Source: Pseudomonas sp. B28(2017) (GTDB lineage Bacteria > Pseudomonadota > Gammaproteobacteria > Pseudomonadales > Pseudomonadaceae). From it: a stretch of 64,000 nt of DNA. The stretch is from positions 620,001 through 684,000 of the forward strand of contig NZ_NEJH01000002.1 of assembly GCF_002113025.1 (NCBI RefSeq). Reading direction: 5' to 3'. Below are positions 57,677 to 64,000 of the stretch, one piece after another. The notes under the pieces were generated by a model that did not search any database, was not told where the DNA came from, and saw only the letters and a list, made by a program, of their open reading frames with translations. A program made the position numbers and the translations under genes. Within the stretch, counting starts at the first letter, position 1. Every line of letters begins with the position of its first letter.

Positions 57677-58180
57677 ATGCGCTGGTTGTTTGCCCTGTTC
57701 TGTTTGTCGTTCGTCACGGTGTCACAGGCTTCTGCCGTGGAAACCCTGGACGGCAAGGTCATCGAGAAAATCCTGATTCTCAAGTCTTCCCATCAATTGC
57801 AATTGATCAATGACGGCAAGCCGCTCAAGACCTATCGCATTTCCCTGGGCAAACGGCCCAAGGGGCCAAAGCTGATGGAAGGCGACAAACGCACCCCGGA
57901 AGGCTTCTACTGGGTTGACTGGCGCAAGGTCAGCGACCGCTTCAACCTGGCGATGCACATTTCCTACCCGAACATCAGCGACTCCGCCCGGGCCCGCCGT
58001 GAAGGCGTCGAGCCCGGCGGCATGATCATGATCCACGGCACCCCGGACACCGAGGACACCCCGGAAGACCTGTTCCACACCCTGGACTGGACCGACGGCT
58101 GCATCGCCATGCGCAACATGGACATGCGCGAAGTCTGGAACCTGGTGCCGGACGGCACGATGATCGAAATCCGCCCGTAA
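57677..58180 (+). CDS. L,D-transpeptidase (YkuD/ErfK, YafK-like)
   Basis: A 167-residue exported enzyme. The signal peptide is about 1-20 (ends SQASA). The YkuD active site has His120 in MIMIHGTP and Cys142 in DWTDGCIAM. It acts in the periplasm on peptidoglycan peptides, as a crosslinker or as a YafK/DpaA-type amidase. The single small domain and absence of LysM repeats favour the YafK-like branch. Confidence 0.88.
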   Translation: MRWLFALFCLSFVTVSQASAVETLDGKVIEKILILKSSHQLQLINDGKPLKTYRISLGKRPKGPKLMEGDKRTPEGFYWVDWRKVSDRFNLAMHISYPNISDSARARREGVEPGGMIMIHGTPDTEDTPEDLFHTLDWTDGCIAMRNMDMREVWNLVPDGTMIEIRP

Positions 58181-58222
58181 CTCCCCCCGACCATTGGTCG
58201 CCCTCGAAAAATAAATTCAAAA

Positions 58223-58296
58223 AATCGCAGCCTGCGGCAGTTCCTACAGTAGTGATACCACTCTGACCTGTAGACGCTGCCGCAGGCTGCGATCTT
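58223..58296. repeat. Paired CGCAGCCTGCGGCAG repeat
   Basis: AATCGCAGCCTGCGGCAG and its mirror CTGCCGCAGGCTGCGATC about 38 bp apart, between the transpeptidase gene and the nag promoter. A site resembling the nag operators (GATACCACTCT) lies in its loop at 58254. Confidence 0.85.
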
Positions 58297-58317
58297 TGCT
58301 GCTGTATCCCCCTGCGC

Positions 58318-58423
58318 TAATACCACTTAGAACCACTCTCTGAACAACCGGCCAAAACGGCAGGATTTCCCACGCCAAAGGCCCGGTGGCGGCGTTGACA
58401 TGGTATGCAAGTGGTATTAGGTT
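58318..58423 (+). promoter_or_regulatory. nag operon promoter with GntR/NagR operators
   Basis: TAATACCACTT (58318-58328) is mirrored by AAGTGGTATTA (58409-58419), an exact 11-bp inverted pair. At the proximal site two TGGTAT direct repeats start 11 bp apart (58401, 58412) and fill the space after a -35-like TTGACA (58395-58400). A repressor bound there would block RNA polymerase. Binding at both distant sites could loop the DNA. Confidence 0.65.
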
Positions 58424-58476
58424 TCGCCTCACAACCGGGCGACAACCATCCTGCAACCGCATCGGACAATGCCTAC

Positions 58477-59208
58477 ATGAATGACCTACAAGCCCTGCGC
58501 CCCGACGACACCCAACCCACGCCGCTGTACCTGCAACTGGCACGCAATCTGGAAGCGGCGATCCATGCCGGCCAGTGGAAAGCCGAACAGGCCATGCCGT
58601 CGGAACGCAATCTGAGCGAGACGTTGGGCATCTCCCGCGTCACCGCCCGCAAGGCGCTGGAAGTGTTGTTCGAACAAGGCCTGATCCGCCGTAACCAGGG
58701 CTCCGGCACCTTCATTACGCCGCGCCTCGAACAACCGTTGTCGCGCCTTTCCGGTTTCAGTGAAATGCTCCGCCTCAAGGGTTTCGTGCCCGGCTCGCAA
58801 TGGCTGGAGCGAGAAATCACCCTGCCGACCCACGAAGAGCTGATTCGCCTCGGCCTGTCGCCCAACGACAAGGTCGCGCGGCTCAAACGCCTGCGCAAGG
58901 CCGACGACACCGTGATGGCAATCGAGATGAGTACCCTGCCCGCCTCGATCATTGCCAACCCGCAATTGGTTGGCGACTCCCTCTACGAATTCCTCGACGG
59001 CATCGGCAAACCGGTTGTCCGCGCCCTGCAGCATATCCAGGCGATCAACGCCTCGGACGAGTTCGCCGCACTGGTCGGCATCGCCCCCGGCACCGCGATG
59101 CTGCTGATGACCCGGGTTGGATACCTGGAAAACAACACGCCAATCGAAGTCACCGACACCTATTGCCGTAACGACTACTACGACTTTGTGGCAGAGCTTC
59201 GCAGGTAA
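58477..59208 (+). CDS. nagR: GntR/HutC-family repressor of GlcNAc use (NagR-like)
   Basis: A 243-residue regulator. The N-terminal GntR wHTH has AMPSERNLSETLGISRVTAR and KALEVLFEQGLIRRNQGSGTF. The C-terminal UTRA domain ends TDTYCRNDYYDFVAEL, the effector-binding fold of HutC/NagR/DasR. The start at MNDLQALRP gives the normal length; upstream codons cover the operator. It is the first gene before nagA and probably senses GlcNAc-6-phosphate or GlcN-6-phosphate. Confidence 0.88.
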   Translation: MNDLQALRPDDTQPTPLYLQLARNLEAAIHAGQWKAEQAMPSERNLSETLGISRVTARKALEVLFEQGLIRRNQGSGTFITPRLEQPLSRLSGFSEMLRLKGFVPGSQWLEREITLPTHEELIRLGLSPNDKVARLKRLRKADDTVMAIEMSTLPASIIANPQLVGDSLYEFLDGIGKPVVRALQHIQAINASDEFAALVGIAPGTAMLLMTRVGYLENNTPIEVTDTYCRNDYYDFVAELRR

Positions 59209-59238
59209 GTAGCCGCGCAGTTAAAACCGAGACCGATC

Positions 59239-60345
59239 ATGTCCGAAGACAACATCCTCACCGCTCACGGCTGGGTTCGCGGCCGACTGGTCCACGCACA
59301 CGGCAAAGTCGTGTCGATCGAAGGCCAGCCCTGCGATCCGGCAGACAATGACCTGCCGTACCTGCTCCCGGGTTTCATCGATCTGCACGTTCACGGCGGC
59401 GGCGGCAAAGACATCATGGAAGGCGCGCAGGCCTTCGAAACCATCACCCGAACCCACCTGCGCTTCGGCACCACGTCGCTGCTGGCCACCACCATGACCG
59501 CGCCGAGCGACGAAATGACCAGCGTGCTCAAGGCCGTCGGCGAATTCTGCGAGCTGCGGCCCCAAGGCTGCGCCAGGGTGCTCGGCGTGCACCTCGAAGG
59601 TCCGTACATCAACCCCGGCAAGCTCGGTGCGCAACCCAACTTCGCCCACACGGCGCTGATGACAGAAGTCGAAGCGTACCTGGCGCTCGCTCCGATCCGG
59701 GTGATCACCATTGCTCCGGAAATCGCCGGTCACGACGCCTTGATCCGTGACCTCAGCAGCCGCGGCATCCGCATGCAGATTGGCCACACCCTGGGCAGCT
59801 ATGAGGAAGGCGTGGCGGCGCTGGAGGCCGGCGCCAGCAGTTTCACCCACCTCTACAACGCCATGAGCCCGCTGCATCACCGTGAGCCGGGGATCGTCGG
59901 CGCCGCGTTGGCCCACGCCCAATACGCCGAACTGATTCCGGACTTGCTGCACGTGCACCCCGGCGCCATTCGCGTGGCCCTGCGCTCGATTCCATGCCTG
60001 TACTGCGTCACCGACTCGACCGCGGCCGCCGGCATGCCCGACGGCGAATACAAACTCGGCAGCCACACCGTGACCAAATGCCTGGGCGGCGTGCGCCTGC
60101 CCGACGGCACCCTGGCCGGCAGCACGCTGACCATGGATCAGGCCCTGCGCAACCTGGTGAAGATCGGCCTGCCCATCGCCGAAGCCTCGCAGCGCCTGTC
60201 GCAATTCCCCGCCGACTACCTCGGCATCACCGAACGCGGACGCCTGCAACCCGGGGCCTGGGCCGACTGCGTGCGGCTGGATCGCTCACTGAAACTGACC
60301 GCTGTCATGGTCGAAGGAGAAGACATTGACTTCAAAAATGCTTGA
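59239..60345 (+). CDS. nagA: N-acetylglucosamine-6-phosphate deacetylase
   Basis: A 368-residue amidohydrolase. The metal-binding start is LPGFIDLHVHGGGGKD, followed by GVHLEGPYINPGKLGA, IGHTLGSYEE, HLYNAMSPLHHREPG and the catalytic Asp in CVTDSTAAAGMPDG. It removes acetate from GlcNAc-6-phosphate delivered by the PTS. It follows nagR by 30 bp and overlaps nagB by 20 bp. Confidence 0.95.
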   Translation: MSEDNILTAHGWVRGRLVHAHGKVVSIEGQPCDPADNDLPYLLPGFIDLHVHGGGGKDIMEGAQAFETITRTHLRFGTTSLLATTMTAPSDEMTSVLKAVGEFCELRPQGCARVLGVHLEGPYINPGKLGAQPNFAHTALMTEVEAYLALAPIRVITIAPEIAGHDALIRDLSSRGIRMQIGHTLGSYEEGVAALEAGASSFTHLYNAMSPLHHREPGIVGAALAHAQYAELIPDLLHVHPGAIRVALRSIPCLYCVTDSTAAAGMPDGEYKLGSHTVTKCLGGVRLPDGTLAGSTLTMDQALRNLVKIGLPIAEASQRLSQFPADYLGITERGRLQPGAWADCVRLDRSLKLTAVMVEGEDIDFKNA

Positions 60346-61348
60346 AGAGGCACTGTCCTCGTTCGAGGCCGTGCAAGTCCAGTTGCAACAACTCGACCCG
60401 CAGATGATCGAGATCGCCGGACGCCTGCGCCGTCAGCCACCGCAAGTGGTCATGACCGTGGCGCGTGGCAGTTCTGACCATGCCGCCAGTTACTTCGCCT
60501 ACCTGACCATGCAACTGCTGGGCATCCCGGTGGCCTCGTTGCCAATGTCGGTGGTGACCATGCAACAGGCACCGTTGAAGGTCAGCGGCCAGGTGGCATT
60601 CGCCTTTTCGCAATCGGGGCAGAGCCCGGATCTGGTCAACAGCCTGCGCCTGTTGCGCAAGCGCGGCGCGCTGAGCATTTCGCTGGTCAATGCCGAAGAC
60701 TCGCCACTGGAAGCCGCCTGCGAATTCAGCCTGCCGCTGTGTGCCGGCACCGAAAGCAGCGTTGCCGCGACCAAGAGTTTTATCGCCACCCTCAGCGCCA
60801 GCGCCCGCCTGATCGGGAACTGGAAAGAAGACGCCGAACTGCTCGAAGCCGGCCTCGCCTTGCCCGATGGCCTGCGCGACGCCGCGCAACAGGACTGGAG
60901 CCCGGCCATCGACGCCTTGCGCGATTGTCAGCGGCTAATGGTAATCGGCCGTGGCGCCGGTTTTGCCATCGCCCAGGAAGCGGCGCTCAAGTTCAAGGAA
61001 ACCTCGGCGATCCAGGCCGAAGCCTTCAGCAGCGCGGAAGTCCGTCACGGCCCGATGGCCTTGATTGGCGACAACTACCCGCTTCTGGTGTTCGCCCCGC
61101 GAGGTGCCGAGCAGGCTGGCTTGCTGAGCCTGGCCGCCGACATGCGCCAGCGCGGTGCCCGTGTCCTGCTGGCTGCCCCGGATGACGTACTCGAACGCGA
61201 CCTGACCCTGACCCGCGCCGAGCACCCGGCCCTCGATCCGATCCTGGCGATCCAGAGTTTCTACGTGATGGCCGCCGGTTTGGCGGTTGCACGCGGCATG
61301 GACCCGGACCAGCCGCGGCACCTGAGCAAAGTCACTCGTACGCACTAA
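60326..61348 (+). CDS. nagB: Glucosamine-6-phosphate deaminase, SIS/GlmS-like type (NagB-II)
   Basis: A 340-residue protein with two SIS domains (ARGSSDHAASYFAYL, FSQSGQSPDLV; later GRGAGFAIAQEAALKFKETS and AEAFSSAEVRHGP). It lacks the glutamine amidotransferase half of GlmS, typical of NagB-II, which converts GlcN-6-P to Fru-6-P. The start is TTG: AGGAG lies six to seven bases before it, whereas the next ATG (60338) is 18 bases from the SD. It overlaps the nagA 3' end by 20 bp. Confidence 0.9.
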   Translation: MTSKMLEEALSSFEAVQVQLQQLDPQMIEIAGRLRRQPPQVVMTVARGSSDHAASYFAYLTMQLLGIPVASLPMSVVTMQQAPLKVSGQVAFAFSQSGQSPDLVNSLRLLRKRGALSISLVNAEDSPLEAACEFSLPLCAGTESSVAATKSFIATLSASARLIGNWKEDAELLEAGLALPDGLRDAAQQDWSPAIDALRDCQRLMVIGRGAGFAIAQEAALKFKETSAIQAEAFSSAEVRHGPMALIGDNYPLLVFAPRGAEQAGLLSLAADMRQRGARVLLAAPDDVLERDLTLTRAEHPALDPILAIQSFYVMAAGLAVARGMDPDQPRHLSKVTRTH

Positions 61349-61354
61349 CCACCC

Positions 61355-61464
61355 TTGTAGGAGCAGCCGGTCAACGCTCGATTGCTCGCGATGGTCGTCA
61401 ACGAAAACGCGCGCTTGCTGGATAAACGCGGCGTTCTTTAGTCCATCGCGAGCTCGCTCCTACA
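61355..61464. repeat. REPIN with variant left arm (second copy)
   Basis: The left arm GTAGGAGCAGCCGGTC then AACGCTCGATTGCTCGCGA matches the odd arm at 9318 except at two positions. The right arm is GCGAGCTCGCTCCTAC. It lies inside the nag operon between nagB and the PTS gene. Confidence 0.85.
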
Positions 61465-61512
61465 GAAGGGGGCGTTGATCCGAACCGAAGTTTTTCCTGA
61501 TGAGACCGAGCC

Positions 61513-64000
61513 ATGCATAACAACAATAAAGAGCTGACTTTAAGCGCCCCGCTCAGCGGCCCGGTGCTCACGCTCGCCAAAGTCCCGGACCCGGTGTTTG
61601 CCAGCGGCGCCATGGGCGACGGCATCGCCATCGATCCACTCAACGACACGCTCCACGCTCCCTGCGCGGGCGTGGTGGTGCATGTTGCGCGCACCGGCCA
61701 CGCCGTGACCCTGCGCGCGGACAACGGCGCTGAACTGCTGCTGCACCTGGGCCTGGACACCGTCGAACTGCAAGGCCAGGGCTTTTCGATGCTGGTGCAG
61801 GAAGGTGCACGGGTTGCCAACGGCCAACCGCTGCTGCGCTATGACCTGGACAGGGTCGCGCAACAATGCAAAAGCCTGGTCAGCCTGCTGATCCTCACCA
61901 ACAGCCAGGACTTTCAGGCACGCCCCATCACCCTCAAATCGGTGAAAGTCGGCGAGCCGTTGCTGCACATCATTCGCCACCAGGGCGTGGGCGCGCAGGC
62001 GGACGTGGCGCTTGCCGGCGAAGAAGTGCTCGGCCACATCCACATCGCCCATCGTGGCGGCCTGCATGCCCGGCCAGCTGCGTTGATCCGTCAGACCGCG
62101 CAAGGTTTCAGAAGCAAATCCCGGCTGCATTTCGCCGGTAAATCGGCGACCTGCGACAGTCTGATCGGACTGATGGGTCTGGCCGTCGGCGAACAAGACG
62201 AAGTGCAGGTCAGTTGCCAGGGCCCGGATGCCGAAGCCGCACTGCAAGCCTTGTTGACCGCTCTGTCCACGGCGCTGCCCGAAGAGCATCACGCCACCGC
62301 CCCGGCACCGATGATCCAGCGCAACCGGGTGGCCGAAGCCGGTGTGCTGCACGGTGTCTGCGCCGCTCCGGGGCTGGTCGGCGGGCCGCTGTTGCGCTTG
62401 AACGCGATCAGCCTGCCTGCGGATGCCGGGCACAATGATCCGGTACAGCAACGGCAAACCCTCGACACTGCGTTAACCCAGGTCCGCAGCGAAATCGCCG
62501 GTACCCTGGTCCATGCCAGAAAACACAAGAACACTGACGAAGAAGCCATCTTCGCCGCCCATCTCGCGCTGCTGGAAGACCCGGCATTGCTGGACGCAGC
62601 GCGTCAGTCCATCGATCTCGGCACCGCGGCGACCCACGCCTGGAGCCAATCGATCGACGTGCAGTGCGACGTGCTCCAGCAGTTGGGCAGCACGCTGTTG
62701 GCCGAACGCGCCAACGACCTGCGCGACCTCAAGCAACGGGTGCTGCGCACCCTGCTCGGTGAAGCCTGGCATTACGATGTACCACCCGGTGCCATCGTCG
62801 CCGCCCACGAGTTGACCCCATCCGATCTGTTGCAACTGAGTCAGCAAGGTGTCGCCGGTTTGTGCATGGCCGAAGGCGGCGCGACGTCCCACGTGGCAAT
62901 CCTCGCGCGGGGCAAAGGCTTGCCGTGCATGGTCGCCCTGGGTGCGTCGCTGCTGGATCAGGATCAGGGTCAGTCGGTCGTGCTGGACGCGGACGGCGGT
63001 CGTCTTGAACTGATGCCAAGCGCCGAACGCCTGGTTCAAGTGCAGCAGGCGCAGCTTGATCATCAGAAACGCCGCGCCGAGCAACAGGCCCATGCGCATA
63101 TCCCGGCACACACCCTGGATGGCCAGCGCATCGAAGTCGCAGCCAATGTCGCCTCCTGCGTCGAGGCGGCGGACGCATTGGCCAATGGCGCCGACGGCGT
63201 CGGCTTGCTGCGCACCGAATTTCTCTTCGTCGACCGCCATACCGCCCCGGACGAACAGGAACAACACCACGCCTATCAAGCCGTGCTCGATGCCATGGGT
63301 GACAAGTCGGTGATCATTCGCACCATCGACGTTGGCGGCGACAAGCAACTCGACTACCTGCCACTGCCCGCCGAGGCGAACCCGGTGCTCGGCCTGCGCG
63401 GCATTCGCCTGGCCCAGGCCCGCCCGGAACTGCTCGACCAGCAACTGCGCGCCCTGCTGCACGTCAAGCCGTTGTCCCGTTGCCGGATCCTGTTGCCGAT
63501 GGTGACCGAGGTCGAGGAACTGCTGCACATCCGCCAGCGTCTCGACGCCTTGTGCACCGAACTGGGCCTGAGCGAGCGCCCGGAGCTGGGAGTGATGATC
63601 GAAGTTCCGGCCGCCGCTCTGCTGGCTGAACAGCTGGCGGAACACGCGGACTTCCTGTCCATCGGCACCAACGATCTGTCGCAATACACCCTGGCCATGG
63701 ACCGCGACCACGCCGGTCTCGCCTCGCGGGTCGATGCCCTGCACCCGGCGCTGCTGCGATTGATCGCCCAGACCTGTGCAGGTGCCGCACAGCACAAACG
63801 CTGGGTCGGGGTTTGTGGGGCACTGGCCTCCGATCCGCTAGCCACGCCGGTGCTGATCGGGCTGGGCGTGAGCGAACTGTCGGTGAGCCCGGTGCAGATT
63901 GGTGAGATCAAGGATCGCGTGCGCCATCTCGATGCCAGCCAATGCCGGCGCATCAGCCTGGATCTGCTGAAACTGAGCAGTGCCGGTGCGGTGCGTCACG
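61513..64000 (+). CDS. nagF: PTS multiphosphoryl transfer protein EIIA-HPr-EI (NagF/PtsP type), 5' part
   Basis: 829 codons are visible; the gene runs off the window. Domains: EIIA-Glc-like (about 1-150; phospho-His in ELLLHLGLDTVELQG), HPr (about 172-255; His in HIAHRGGLHARPAA), and enzyme I (from about 270; phospho-His in GGATSHVAILARGKG near 460, PEP-binding GADGVGLLRTEFLF near 560, IGTNDLSQYTLAMDRDHAG near 720). It carries phosphate from PEP to a GlcNAc-specific EIICB (NagE), expected just downstream. Position after nagA-nagB supports a GlcNAc role rather than fructose. Confidence 0.92.
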   Translation, partial: MHNNNKELTLSAPLSGPVLTLAKVPDPVFASGAMGDGIAIDPLNDTLHAPCAGVVVHVARTGHAVTLRADNGAELLLHLGLDTVELQGQGFSMLVQEGARVANGQPLLRYDLDRVAQQCKSLVSLLILTNSQDFQARPITLKSVKVGEPLLHIIRHQGVGAQADVALAGEEVLGHIHIAHRGGLHARPAALIRQTAQGFRSKSRLHFAGKSATCDSLIGLMGLAVGEQDEVQVSCQGPDAEAALQALLTALSTALPEEHHATAPAPMIQRNRVAEAGVLHGVCAAPGLVGGPLLRLNAISLPADAGHNDPVQQRQTLDTALTQVRSEIAGTLVHARKHKNTDEEAIFAAHLALLEDPALLDAARQSIDLGTAATHAWSQSIDVQCDVLQQLGSTLLAERANDLRDLKQRVLRTLLGEAWHYDVPPGAIVAAHELTPSDLLQLSQQGVAGLCMAEGGATSHVAILARGKGLPCMVALGASLLDQDQGQSVVLDADGGRLELMPSAERLVQVQQAQLDHQKRRAEQQAHAHIPAHTLDGQRIEVAANVASCVEAADALANGADGVGLLRTEFLFVDRHTAPDEQEQHHAYQAVLDAMGDKSVIIRTIDVGGDKQLDYLPLPAEANPVLGLRGIRLAQARPELLDQQLRALLHVKPLSRCRILLPMVTEVEELLHIRQRLDALCTELGLSERPELGVMIEVPAAALLAEQLAEHADFLSIGTNDLSQYTLAMDRDHAGLASRVDALHPALLRLIAQTCAGAAQHKRWVGVCGALASDPLATPVLIGLGVSELSVSPVQIGEIKDRVRHLDASQCRRISLDLLKLSSAGAVRH

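Noticed and set aside
62473..63795. A 440-codon open frame opposite the EIIA-HPr-EI gene
   Set aside because: The + strand reads through intact PTS motifs; the antisense frame has none.

Overview
The window looks like chromosome of a Pseudomonas of the fluorescens group. The grounds are high GC with strong third-position bias, the aat/glt-aauSR block, gcd beside oprB, the guaB-guaA-multicopper oxidase-tadA order known from Pseudomonas, a second Lon gene, and more than fifteen intergenic palindromes of the GGAGCGAGC(C/T)TGCTCGCGA type (REP/REPIN elements). No rRNA, tRNA, CRISPR array or intact transposase was seen.

Layout. 0-5.2 kb: the end of an acidic amino acid ABC transporter operon and its sigma-54 two-component system. 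5.2-16.2 kb: two lipoproteins, a relic of a DsbA-family gene, an alpha/beta hydrolase, metR, a Nudix-LysE-GNAT operon, an amino acid/polyamine permease with a nitrilase-family enzyme and a divergent LuxR regulator, and an FMN glutamate-synthase-like protein. 16.2-25.4 kb: a gtrA-gtrB-gtrII-type O-antigen glucosylation cassette, OpgC, a ProY-type permease and an atypical class A PBP. 25.5-27.9 kb: a YqjI-type PadR repressor with its palindromic operator, coupled to a siderophore-interacting ferric reductase, then two small housekeeping ORFs. 28-38 kb: OprB porin, PQQ glucose dehydrogenase, Lon, a chagasin-like lipoprotein, a YhhN protein, and cmoA-cmoB for wobble uridine modification.

38-52.7 kb: tadA, a multicopper oxidase, guaA and guaB. 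An accessory island of about 9.3 kb separates guaA from the multicopper oxidase. It is bounded by a 15-bp direct repeat of the guaA 3' end (40273-40287 and 49539-49553). A 12-bp third copy at 43632-43643 splits it into two modules, which suggests two successive insertions at the same site. The guaA-proximal module carries a decayed P4-type integrase and a tightly coupled four-gene operon: HNH nuclease, small protein, PHP-ABC/SMC ATPase, AlbA_2 ATP-binding protein. The distal module is a two-gene pair: a gluzincin metalloprotease (HETTH) and a ComEC-like metallo-beta-lactamase-fold hydrolase. Both are good candidates for undescribed or poorly described conflict/defence systems.

52.9-64 kb: housekeeping genes (purT, a VUT-family transporter, DUF1289, gamma-carbonic anhydrase, two Nudix enzymes, an L,D-transpeptidase), then the N-acetylglucosamine operon (GntR repressor, nagA, nagB-II, EIIA-HPr-EI fusion). 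That operon is preceded by TGGTAT operator repeats and runs off the right edge.

Functional calls rest on motifs and family knowledge read by eye; no database search was run.
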